From NCBI GenBank assembly GCA_037446395.1, contig JBBIIP010000007.1:1-64000 (forward strand): DNA of 64,000 bases, written 5' to 3'. A model generated the notes under the pieces. It did no database searches and was not told where the DNA came from. It was given only the letters and a program-made list of their open reading frames with translations. Shown piece by piece: positions 38,031-45,808 of this stretch. A program made the translations under genes and the position numbers. The stretch's first letter is position 1, and every line of letters begins with the position of its first letter. Origin of the DNA: JAAYJT01 sp037446395 (lineage in GTDB: Bacteria; Bacteroidota; Bacteroidia; Bacteroidales; JAAYJT01).

Positions 38031-39428
38031 ATGTATAAACGTAAAATCAGGAGCCATTTTTTAATTACGCTGGTGCTTGTTGTTTCGGCATTATCATTGG
38101 TATCAATGCCCACTCCGACCGTTGAAAAGACGGCAGCCGATGATCCAAAATTACCTGTTAAGGTGTATGTTTTTGACATAAAGGAACAGATTGCACCTCC
38201 CGTGTGGCGGGCAACAAAAAAAGCAATGAAGGAAGCTCAGGAAATAAACTCAGACCTGATCCTGATTCATCTCAACACATATGGTGGCATGCTTGATGCA
38301 GCAGACAGTATCAGAACAATTATCCTACAGTCCAAAATTCCGGTGTATGTGTTCATTGACAATAACGCAGCTTCAGCCGGGGCGCTTATCAGCATTGCTT
38401 GCGACAGTATTTATATGCGCTCGGGTGCACTCATTGGCGCTGCCACCGTAGTTGATCAGGCAGGAAAGCCCTTGCCCGATAAATATCAAAGCTATATGCG
38501 TGCCATGATGCGATCTACCGCAGAAGCTACCGGTCGGGATCCGGATATAGCCCAGGCCATGGTTGATCCGCGTATAAAGATTGAAGGAATAACTGACACG
38601 GGGCAGGTGTTGAGTTTTACTGTAACAGAAGCAATGAAGTTTGGCTATTGCCAGGGTAAAGCCGAAAATATTGACGAGTTACTGATAAATACAGGAATTA
38701 GTGATTACACAATCACCAACCTTAAACTCACTCCATTGGACAAAATTATTGGTTTTCTGATTAGCCCCATTATCAGCGGTTTGCTGATAATGATAATCAT
38801 TGGAGGCATTTATTTTGAATTGCAAACTCCCGGGGTCGGCTTCCCTTCAGCTGCTGCCGTTGTGGCTGCAATGCTCTACTTTGCACCACTCTATCTCGAA
38901 GGAATTGCTGAAAACTGGGAGATACTTATTTTCATGGTGGGATTGGTGCTTTTGGCCATTGAAATTTTTGCGATACCTGGTTTTGGCATTGCAGGAATTT
39001 CAGGCATCGGCCTCATGGTGACAGGTCTAATTTTGGCCATGGTTGATAACCTGGGGTTCAACTTCAGCATGCAATATATGAATGATTTGCTGCAGGCATT
39101 CTTTGTTGTATCCGTGGCGGCGTTTCTTGGCTTAGCCCTGTCGTTTTATTTAGGCCGAAAGCTATTTACTACGCACCTTTTTGGAGAGCTGGCCCTCGAA
39201 ACCACGCAAAACCCGAGTCTTGGATACACATCAGCTGATGCAAAATATCATTCCATGGTCGGTCATTCCGGAATTGCTCACACTTTGCTGCGCCCAGCCG
39301 GGAAAGTAATGATTGAAGGAGAACTCTATGATGCTACTGCTGAAAGTGGTTTTATCGAGCGAGGCGACGAAGTTGTTGTGGTTAAACATGAAACTGCTCA
39401 GCTTTTTGTCAGAAAAAAAGAAGCGTAG
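38031..39428 (+). CDS. NfeD-family membrane-bound ClpP-class serine protease
   Basis: A 465-aa long-form NfeD (1b) protein. A signal or anchor is followed by a ClpP/SppA-like protease domain (about 35-240): LILIHLNTYGGMLDAADSIR, nucleophile Ser in NNAASAGALISIACD, and Lys-containing PDKYQSYMRAMMRS at the expected catalytic-lysine position. Next come four to five membrane spans (IIGFLISPIISGLLIMIIIGG, EILIFMVGLVLLAIEIF) and a C-terminal OB-fold NfeD domain (VGHSGIAHTLLRPAGKVMIEGE). Homologues cleave stomatin-like partners; no stomatin gene is adjacent. It is the last core gene before the accessory island. Confidence 0.88.
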   Translation: MYKRKIRSHFLITLVLVVSALSLVSMPTPTVEKTAADDPKLPVKVYVFDIKEQIAPPVWRATKKAMKEAQEINSDLILIHLNTYGGMLDAADSIRTIILQSKIPVYVFIDNNAASAGALISIACDSIYMRSGALIGAATVVDQAGKPLPDKYQSYMRAMMRSTAEATGRDPDIAQAMVDPRIKIEGITDTGQVLSFTVTEAMKFGYCQGKAENIDELLINTGISDYTITNLKLTPLDKIIGFLISPIISGLLIMIIIGGIYFELQTPGVGFPSAAAVVAAMLYFAPLYLEGIAENWEILIFMVGLVLLAIEIFAIPGFGIAGISGIGLMVTGLILAMVDNLGFNFSMQYMNDLLQAFFVVSVAAFLGLALSFYLGRKLFTTHLFGELALETTQNPSLGYTSADAKYHSMVGHSGIAHTLLRPAGKVMIEGELYDATAESGFIERGDEVVVVKHETAQLFVRKKEA

Positions 39429-39454
39429 GATACTGTCTATTGGCGCACTCCTTT

Positions 39455-39655
39455 TAATGGGCGGGGCGGTTTCAAGGCCGATACATTTCGGGTGTCTGAA
39501 ACATACTCTGTGGGCATCGCAACCGCATTTAACCGGCCATTTGATGCAATTACGGTCCGTAATTATCGGTTTTGTCATAATTTGGTACTTCATATTTCTT
39601 TGTAACTTCGTCACAAATTGAATGGCCGCAACAGCATTAACCGCCCCGCCCATTA
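39455..39655. repeat. 201-bp element bounded by perfect 17-bp inverted repeats
   Basis: The 17-bp arm at 39455-39471 (TAATGGGCGGGGCGGTT) is perfectly complementary to 39639-39655. The interior holds a second 8-bp pair (CGGCCATT 39534-39541 with AATGGCCG 39621-39628) and the 17-bp palindrome 39548-39564 (AATTACGG-T-CCGTAATT). It begins 26 bp after nfeD and ends 48 bp before the nuclease-like gene. No target-site duplication was seen. It could be a non-autonomous mobile element or a long attC-like site. Confidence 0.6.
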
Positions 39656-39703
39656 TGCCTCATGCTAATACGACAAACAAAACAATAACGAACAAACTGA
39701 AAT

Positions 39704-40642
39704 ATGCTAATATTTAAGGAAGCTAAATTCATCAAATCTCCGTTCGACAGCGAATCGGAATTAGAACAAGTTATTGTAGACAATTACGAATATCTGTTTG
39801 GTCCTGACTCATTTTATTTACCCAAAACACTTATCAGGACATCTGATGGCGCAGGGACAATTCCCGATGGATTCGCAATTGACTTAGGGGAAAGAAAATG
39901 GTATATGGTTGAAGCCGAGCTTGGACATCATGACGTTTGGAATCATATTGCGAAGCAAGTTTCTAAACAAATTGTTGCCTCATTACAACCTACAACAAAG
40001 CAAAAACTTGAAGATATTTCAGCCGATATGTATGAGAAAGACGAATACACAAAGGAAAAGTTTTCGAATCTTGGTATTAAATCAGTTGATGTAAGAAAGG
40101 TTGTCCGAGATATTCTTCAAGATGACCCAATAATCGGAATACCTATTGACAACATCCCAAACGACCTCAAAGATTGGGCACGTCAACAAAGACATAAAGT
40201 AAAACTTTGGATTGTTAGCAAATTCGTTGAGCTAAACAATAAGACTAACATTGTATTTGAGTTTCCTGAAGAATTTAAACCTGAACTCGACACAGAAGAA
40301 GAAAGTAAACCACAAAAAGCAAATACTGAAATTGCACAATATGACGTGGAGTTAACCGATCTTGTAAATGCTAGTCTGTTGACAGTTGGTGAAAAGTTAA
40401 CAATGGTATACAAACCTAGAAACGGACAGCAAAGTAGATACGAAGCAACTGTTTTAGAAGATGGTTCATTAGAAGTACTGGGACAACAATTCAGCAGCCC
40501 AAGTTACGCAGCATTGGCAGGCATTCAAGACGCAGGCAGTGACAGAAAAACTGTGAATGGTTGGACGTCCTGGAAAAATAATAAGAACAAGACGCTTGCT
40601 GACTTGAGAGAGCAATTACTAAACACCGCTGCAACATCATGA
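39704..40642 (+). CDS. PD-(D/E)XK nuclease-like protein with C-terminal RAMA domain
   Basis: A 312-aa cytoplasmic protein. The N-terminal domain (about 10-95) has a restriction-endonuclease-like pattern: acidic helix (E19, E21), then D55 in IPDGFAID, then an E70-x-E72 strand (YMVEAELGHHDVW), as in nucleases whose PD-(D/E)XK lysine is replaced. Residues about 213-292 match the RAMA pattern: LTDLVNASLLTVGEKL, YEATVLEDGSLEVLGQQFSSPSYAAL and NGWTSWK. RAMA domains occur with restriction enzymes and adenine methylases and are predicted to recognise modified DNA. A modification-sensing nuclease role is therefore inferred. No methylase is adjacent. The gene lies alone in a cassette-like island. Confidence 0.7.
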   Translation: MLIFKEAKFIKSPFDSESELEQVIVDNYEYLFGPDSFYLPKTLIRTSDGAGTIPDGFAIDLGERKWYMVEAELGHHDVWNHIAKQVSKQIVASLQPTTKQKLEDISADMYEKDEYTKEKFSNLGIKSVDVRKVVRDILQDDPIIGIPIDNIPNDLKDWARQQRHKVKLWIVSKFVELNNKTNIVFEFPEEFKPELDTEEESKPQKANTEIAQYDVELTDLVNASLLTVGEKLTMVYKPRNGQQSRYEATVLEDGSLEVLGQQFSSPSYAALAGIQDAGSDRKTVNGWTSWKNNKNKTLADLREQLLNTAATS

Positions 40643-40670
40643 CAGACAGAGAGGCCCAAAGGCATGACAG

Positions 40671-40787
40671 CCGTTTGGCATCATTTGGGGTGACGTGCTA
40701 ATATTCAAGTGCATTGCTCCTATTGGGCTTTAGTAGTAAGTGACAGTGAGTACTCCGAATTCCGCCACCACCCCAAGCCGCAAACCG
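40671..40787 (+). repeat. attC-like imperfect inverted repeat element A
   Basis: The left arm 40671-40692 (CCGTTTGGC...TTGGGGTG) pairs imperfectly with the right arm 40769-40787 (CACCCCAA...CAAACCG): 8 bp perfect inside (40685-40692 with 40769-40776) and 6 of 7 outside. Ordered motifs GGGGTGAC (40687), TATTCAAGT (40702), TGACAGT (40741) and GCCG-nn-AACCG (40777) recur in element B. It follows the nuclease-RAMA gene by 28 bp. The canonical attC R-box consensus is not clearly kept. Confidence 0.5.
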
Positions 40788-40917
40788 TTGTGTGCAACCC
40801 TAAAGACGATACTTCAACCAAATACAGATAGACAAAAAATAGTAAATCCTTTTGGCGCTTTCGCTGCTTGAACAATAAATAACTAACAGAATAAACGACA
40901 TTTGTAAAAAGTAAATA

Positions 40918-41946
40918 ATGGAAAACTTTGATGAATATCTAAGACAGGGCGAACCAGACAAAGCAGAGAAAGCAAAAGCTTGGAAAACCGCAATAGGTTT
41001 GCAACAAGTGGACGGCTTAAAACCATCTGAATATCTCATTGAAACTGCCAAACAAAACATCGAGGGCGATATAACCATTGACGAAGTTAAAAAACGCATT
41101 GACATTTATTATCAGCAACACCCAACCAAAACTAACGAAGACCGCACCGAAGAAGCCGACAAGGTTTCGGCAAGAATTGCCGAAATGTTGAGTGAGCAAA
41201 CCTTTACGTTATCACCAGCAGAATACTTGTCCATTCATCGTAGATTGTTTAAAGGCATTTACAAATTCGCAGGAAAAATTCGTGATTACAACATCACAAA
41301 AAAAGAATGGGTATTGAATGGCGAAACCGTTCTCTATGCAAGTGCCGACAGTTTGAAATCAACGTTGGAATATGATTTTGAGCAGGAAAGAAAATTTAGT
41401 TACAAAGGATTAAGCGAACAGGAAATTATAGAACACCTTGCACACTTTATATCTAACCTGTGGCAAATCCACATTTTTGGCGAAGGCAACACACGTACAA
41501 CAGCTATTTTCTTAATCAAATATTTGCGAAAATTAGGATTCAAACATGTAAACAACGACTTGTTTGCCGACCACTCTATGTATTTCCGAAATGCCTTGGT
41601 AAGAGCCAATTATGAAGACTTATCAAAGGGCATGTACAGAACAGAAAAGTTTTTAATTCGCTTTCTTTCTAATTTGTTACTCAAAGGAAATTTTTTGCTC
41701 AAAAACCGCGAAATGCAAATTCTTGCTGAAACCGTAAATGACACTGTAAAACCGCAAATTGACACTGTAAATGACACTGTATTTTCATTGATTAAGCAAG
41801 ACAACAAAATAACTGCAAACGAAATTAGTGAACGCTTAAAAATGAGTTTAAGCACCGTAAAGCGAAAAATTAAACAACTTAGAAACAACGGAAAAATAGA
41901 ACGCATTGGTAGTGATAAAACAGGATTTTGGAGAATAACCGAATAA
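40918..41946 (+). CDS. Fic-family protein with VbhA-like N-terminus and C-terminal winged helix
   Basis: A 342-aa Fic protein, a family that usually transfers AMP to hydroxyl side chains. The active-site motif is H185-IFGEGNTR, close to HxFx(D/E)GN(G)R, with Thr in place of the second Gly, as in a common Fic subgroup. The N-terminus (about 36-66, LKPSEYL, AKQNIEGDITIDEV) resembles a fused VbhA-type antitoxin helix with its Glu-Gly. The C-terminus is a winged helix (ITANEISERLKMSLSTVKRKIKQLRNNGKIERIG), so DNA binding or autoregulation is plausible. A 15-bp direct repeat (41734 and 41767) encodes VNDTV twice in the linker. It is flanked by attC-like elements. Confidence 0.88.
   Translation: MENFDEYLRQGEPDKAEKAKAWKTAIGLQQVDGLKPSEYLIETAKQNIEGDITIDEVKKRIDIYYQQHPTKTNEDRTEEADKVSARIAEMLSEQTFTLSPAEYLSIHRRLFKGIYKFAGKIRDYNITKKEWVLNGETVLYASADSLKSTLEYDFEQERKFSYKGLSEQEIIEHLAHFISNLWQIHIFGEGNTRTTAIFLIKYLRKLGFKHVNNDLFADHSMYFRNALVRANYEDLSKGMYRTEKFLIRFLSNLLLKGNFLLKNREMQILAETVNDTVKPQIDTVNDTVFSLIKQDNKITANEISERLKMSLSTVKRKIKQLRNNGKIERIGSDKTGFWRITE
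41734..41781 (+). repeat. 15-bp direct repeat inside the fic gene
   Basis: GTAAATGACACTGTA occurs at 41734-41748 and again at 41767-41781, a 33-bp period that keeps the reading frame (11 codons). It lies in the linker between the Fic core and the winged helix, so loss or gain of one unit would change linker length without a frameshift. Confidence 0.75.
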
Positions 41947-42014
41947 TTAAAATGCACTTTCAGATTAAAATTAGACAGCACGAAAGACAAAAAATGGCAG
42001 CCAACAACAACAAA

Positions 42015-42130
42015 GGCTTGCGTCAGGCGGGGTGACTTACAAACTTGGAGTTTCGTGTATCTATTCAAGTTCAGTGCAAGGCTGACAGTTTAGTGCCTCT
42101 AAATCCCCCACAATGCAAAGCCGAGAACCG
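42015..42130 (+). repeat. attC-like imperfect inverted repeat element B
   Basis: The left arm (GGCTTGCG...GCGGGGTG, 42015-42034) pairs imperfectly with the right arm (CCCCC...TGCAAAGCC, 42105-42122). The same ordered motifs as in element A are present: GGGGTGAC (42029), TATTCAAGT (42062), TGACAGT (42083) and GCCG-nn-AACCG (42120). It ends 14 bp before the GT22 start codon, so it may replace that gene's native upstream region. Confidence 0.5.
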
Positions 42131-42144
42131 ATAATTAACAATTA

Positions 42145-43731
42145 ATGAAAAAGCTTAAGACATTTATCGAAAATCAACCCTATCAGGCCATACTGATGTT
42201 GGCTATCTTGTTGAGACTGATTGCTGCAATCTTTTCAAAAGGTTATGGCATGCACGACGATCACTTTTCGATTATTGAGGCCTCGAAATCATGGGTAGAT
42301 GGAACCGACTATAATAATTGGCTGCCAAAGAGCCAAATTTCTCCTATGCCTGATGGCCATAGCTTTTTTTATGTAGGCATTCACTACCTATTGTTTTATG
42401 CAATGAAAATCACAGGGCTTATTAATCCTGAATGTCAGATGTACATCATCAGATTGATTCATGCTTTGTATTCTGTAATTACAGTTGCCATAGGATATAA
42501 GATTGCGGAAAAACTTAGTAACAAAAAAATAGCGATTGCTGTTGGCTTTCTGCTCGCAATGTTGTGGTTCATGCCATTTTTGAGTGTAAGAAACCTTGTT
42601 GAGGTTGTCGCAACTCCGATTTTGCTGATGGGTTTATGGCAAATAATCAAAACAACCGAAGCAAAACGCACCGTTATAACATACATTGTCAGTGGCTTTA
42701 TAGTGGGTGTAGCATTTTCAATCAGATTTCAGACAATTATTTTTATTGGCGGCATGGGTTTGGCTTTGCTGATTGAGAGAAGATGGAAAGCCGTGATTTA
42801 TTTCGGGCTTGGGGCATTCTTTAGCATGTGCCTCATTCAAGGGTTGGTTGATTATATTATTTGGGGTAGGCCATTTGCAGAACTCACGGAATATATCCGA
42901 TATAATCTGACCCATGCCGAAGCCTATGGCACGCGAAATTTCTGGATGTACTTCCAGATGATCCCAGGGATGCTCATTCCACCGGTTGGTGTGTTTTTAT
43001 TTCTTGGGGCCTTCATGAATTGGCGCCGTAACCTGCTGGTTTTTCTTCCTACCATGCTTTTTTTTGCTTTTCATACAATATTCCCAAATAAACAGGAACG
43101 CTTTATATTTACGGTGGTGCCTATGTTTGTGATACTTGGGACAATCGGTTGGGGTGAATTTGTTTCAAATTCTCGCTATTGGTTGAAAAACAACAGGTTA
43201 CTACATGCAAGTTATATTTTCTTTCTCGTAATCAATATTGTGCTTCTATGTTTCTTGACGGTTACCTACTCAAAAAAAGCACGAGTTGAAACCAGTAAAT
43301 ACCTTTCGAAGTATCAAAACCTAACATCGGTGGTTATTGAAGAAACAACACGGAGCAGTGCCCAATTCATACCTGTGTACTACATTGGAAAGTGGATCAC
43401 AGTTTATACTTTAGGTGCATCGCCCCAAGCTGATCAAAAACAACCTTGGGAATTAAATCCGGTAGGCAGGGTGTTCAGAGAAATCTATTCGATTCATTTT
43501 TTTAATTTCCTTGAGAAGGAAAAACAACCGCAGTTTGTCGTTTTTGTAGGAGATAAGAACATTGAAAAACGCCTGGAGGCTGTCAGAAAGGTTTTTCCCA
43601 ACCTGGAATTTGAAACAAGCATTGAACCAGGATTTGTTGACCGCATCATGTATCGGCTTACCCCTGCCAATAATAACCAGACTATGCATCTGTATCGAAC
43701 TAATACGGGGGATTACTCTATTAAGAAATAG
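42145..43731 (+). CDS. GT22 (Alg9/PIG-B-like) membrane glycosyltransferase
   Basis: A 528-aa polytopic glycosyltransferase of the GT-C fold. The first luminal loop carries the acidic motif MHDDHF after the first span. The GT22-type loop motif resembling HKExRF is visible as FPNKQERFIFTVVP (about residue 310). About ten membrane spans precede a soluble C-terminal domain (from about 385). GT22 enzymes use polyprenyl-phosphate sugars, classically mannose. The acceptor here is unknown; it may act on an envelope glycan or glycoprotein. It is convergent with a GtrA gene. Confidence 0.82.
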   Translation: MKKLKTFIENQPYQAILMLAILLRLIAAIFSKGYGMHDDHFSIIEASKSWVDGTDYNNWLPKSQISPMPDGHSFFYVGIHYLLFYAMKITGLINPECQMYIIRLIHALYSVITVAIGYKIAEKLSNKKIAIAVGFLLAMLWFMPFLSVRNLVEVVATPILLMGLWQIIKTTEAKRTVITYIVSGFIVGVAFSIRFQTIIFIGGMGLALLIERRWKAVIYFGLGAFFSMCLIQGLVDYIIWGRPFAELTEYIRYNLTHAEAYGTRNFWMYFQMIPGMLIPPVGVFLFLGAFMNWRRNLLVFLPTMLFFAFHTIFPNKQERFIFTVVPMFVILGTIGWGEFVSNSRYWLKNNRLLHASYIFFLVINIVLLCFLTVTYSKKARVETSKYLSKYQNLTSVVIEETTRSSAQFIPVYYIGKWITVYTLGASPQADQKQPWELNPVGRVFREIYSIHFFNFLEKEKQPQFVVFVGDKNIEKRLEAVRKVFPNLEFETSIEPGFVDRIMYRLTPANNNQTMHLYRTNTGDYSIKK

Positions 43732-43755
43732 CAAAGAAAGTTACTAAACACTCGT

Positions 43756-44139
43756 TCAGCGAAAAGCAAAGAGCATGCTCGCAGCGAAATTCCAGATAGT
43801 AGTAACCGCAATAGCCAATATCTTCGAAAAGTAGAAATTTTGTTTTTTCTTGCTTATCAACCACCATATTACCAGACTATTGATTGCCAATCCAATCGTA
43901 ACAACCATCATATAGCGTGCATATTCTTGCACAATATGGGGATAATGGCTTTCGAAAGTCCATATTCGGTTAAAACAATAATTGGTCGTGGCTGCGCTAA
44001 GAAAACCAATGGCATTGGCCACAAATTTTTGTAATTTAATTCTTTCCTTGAGAAACCAAGTAACTCCAAAATCAATGAATATCCCCGAAAAGCCAACAAG
44101 GCTAAACTTGATGAACTTAAGTATCAGTGGGTTATTCAT
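43756..44139 (-). CDS. GtrA-family membrane protein
   Basis: About 127 aa from the ATG at 44139; the frame runs to 44205 but the extra 22 residues look non-coding. Four hydrophobic helices follow the GtrA pattern: FIKFSLVGFSGIFIDFGVTWFL, FVANAIGFLSAATTNYCFNRIWTF, YMMVVTIGLAINSLVIWWL and a last span to the C-terminus. GtrA proteins are thought to move polyprenyl-phosphate sugars across the membrane or to bind them. That fits the convergent GT22 gene, although co-function is inference. Confidence 0.85.
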   Translation of the reverse strand: MNNPLILKFIKFSLVGFSGIFIDFGVTWFLKERIKLQKFVANAIGFLSAATTNYCFNRIWTFESHYPHIVQEYARYMMVVTIGLAINSLVIWWLISKKKQNFYFSKILAIAVTTIWNFAASMLFAFR

Positions 44140-44312
44140 CCTAAACAGGTTGCTGCAAAAGTAAAAATTAATAACGCAGACTTTGTGTATCTCATAGGTG
44201 GTCATTCAATCTGCAGAAAATTCCGAAAAAAGCAGATTAATGCTAAATTTTCATTGCAAAAGCATAAACAGTTGTCATATTTATTTCGTATTTTGCACAA
44301 AAAGTAAACAAT

Positions 44313-45164
44313 ATGATAATTGTAGCAGATAGCGGTTCGACTAAAACCGATTGGAGGTTATACGACAAAAAGCATGGTGTGAGGAAGTTGCAAACAATCG
44401 GACTGAATCCCTATTTTGTAAACCAGGAAAAGGTTTGCCAAGTCCTTGAAAAAGATCTTGTTCCTTTCACAAATCCAAAAGATGTGTCGGAAATATATTT
44501 TTATGGTTCTGGATGCACTCATAGCGAAAGAATCAGGGAAATTGAATACCCACTCACCGACTTGTATTCCGAGGCCCGGGTTTTTGTCGAATCAGATTTG
44601 TTAGGCACCGCACGTGCACTGTGCGGAAAGAGTGAAGGTTTGATTGGAATACTTGGAACGGGCTCAAATACTTGTGTTTATGATGGTTGCACTATTTCTA
44701 AGCAAATTAATTCGCTTGGATATGTTTTAGGCGACGAAGGGAGTGGTGCAACACTGGGAAAAACATTGCTAAAAGCATATTTTGAAAATCATTTCCCTTA
44801 TGAGATTCAAAGAGCCTTCGCAGAAAAATACCCACTCTCGCTCGAAAATGCGTTGGATATGATATACAGAAAGCCTCATCCAAACCGCTTTTTGGCATCA
44901 TTCGCGCCTTTTGCCACCGAACACAAATCTGATCCTTTCATCACGGAGTTACTTACTGCTCATTTTGATGAATTTTTTACTCGCATGGTGATTGTTTACG
45001 AAGAATATCGCATTTATAAACTCAGTCTAAGCGGTTCAATTGCATTTTATTTTAGGGAGTTTATCGAAGCATCTGCTCAAAAAACCCATGTTGAGATTGG
45101 CCAAATTATTATTCAGCCGGTGGATGAGTTAATGAATTTTCATCTTCAATTTCCACTGGAATAA
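44313..45164 (+). CDS. BadF/BadG-type N-acetylglucosamine kinase-like ATPase
   Basis: A 283-aa ASKHA-fold sugar kinase. The phosphate-1 motif is ADSGSTKTDWRLYD (residues 4-17), a second nucleotide motif is GILGTGSNTCVYDG, and GYVLGDEGSGATLGKTLLKAYF is a hallmark of eukaryotic-type GlcNAc kinase homologues. It probably phosphorylates N-acetylglucosamine or a related amino sugar, for instance in cell-wall recycling. Its last 56 bp overlap the 3' end of msrB on the opposite strand. Confidence 0.88.
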   Translation: MIIVADSGSTKTDWRLYDKKHGVRKLQTIGLNPYFVNQEKVCQVLEKDLVPFTNPKDVSEIYFYGSGCTHSERIREIEYPLTDLYSEARVFVESDLLGTARALCGKSEGLIGILGTGSNTCVYDGCTISKQINSLGYVLGDEGSGATLGKTLLKAYFENHFPYEIQRAFAEKYPLSLENALDMIYRKPHPNRFLASFAPFATEHKSDPFITELLTAHFDEFFTRMVIVYEEYRIYKLSLSGSIAFYFREFIEASAQKTHVEIGQIIIQPVDELMNFHLQFPLE

Positions 45165-45645
45165 AAACAATCGCGGCTGAGTTGATGCAATAACGCAACC
45201 CAGTTGGGTCAGGGCCATCCTCGAACACATGCCCAAGGTGGCCGCCACAATTGCTGCAAAGCGTTTCATTGCGAACCATTCCAAATGCAGTATCTTTTTG
45301 ATAGGTTATCGCATTTGATGTTGCTGGCTCAAAAAAGCTTGGCCATCCACAACCTGAATTGAATTTGGCGTTGGAGCGAAATAACCTGGCATTACATCCC
45401 GCACAATGATACCAACCCTCTTCAAAGTGGTCATCATAAATGCCAGTGAACGGCCTTTCTGTTCCCTTTTCGCGCAGAACATAGAACTGCATTGGGGTGA
45501 GTTTGTTGCGCCACTCTTTCTCGTCCATTTTCAGAAAAAATTGAAGGTCATGATTTGGTTGCGAATTGTTTAGCTCTAAATGTACGTTACAGCCTGCTAA
45601 CGACATAAGCAATGGTAAATAGAAGTGCTGTAATAATCTGTTCAT
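45109..45645 (-). CDS. msrB: Lipoprotein-type peptide methionine (R)-S-oxide reductase
   Basis: MsrB reduces methionine-R-sulfoxide in proteins. The protein is 178 aa with a lipobox (LMSLAGC, then NVHLE), so it is probably anchored in the envelope rather than cytoplasmic. Two zinc CxxC pairs are seen (CAGC and CSNC), plus GCGWPSFFEP, GGHLGHVFEDGP and the catalytic cysteine in RYCINSAAI. The C-terminal tail overlaps the N-acetylglucosamine kinase gene by 56 bp in convergent orientation. Confidence 0.93.
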   Translation of the reverse strand: MNRLLQHFYLPLLMSLAGCNVHLELNNSQPNHDLQFFLKMDEKEWRNKLTPMQFYVLREKGTERPFTGIYDDHFEEGWYHCAGCNARLFRSNAKFNSGCGWPSFFEPATSNAITYQKDTAFGMVRNETLCSNCGGHLGHVFEDGPDPTGLRYCINSAAIVFIPVEIEDENSLTHPPAE

Positions 45646-45808
45646 CTTCTGCTGTATAGTAAATTTAACAACTTAAAATAGCTTTTGTTCTGGCCATTGC
45701 GCTGTTAATCGAAGATTGACCCTTTAGGTGAAGTGTCTTGATCATTTTACTTAGTTTTGTACTGCTCATGGTTTTATGGAGTTGCATTTTACCTTATTGA
45801 TCAGGGCG

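Noticed and set aside
39548..39564. 17-bp palindrome AATTACGG-T-CCGTAATT as an operator
   Set aside because: It sits inside the 201-bp inverted-repeat element and is better explained as part of that structure; no adjacent promoter supports an operator.
39313..39621. 102-aa open frame on the plus strand overlapping the end of nfeD
   Set aside because: Its first third is nfeD out of frame and the rest runs through the inverted-repeat element; it has no protein-like pattern.
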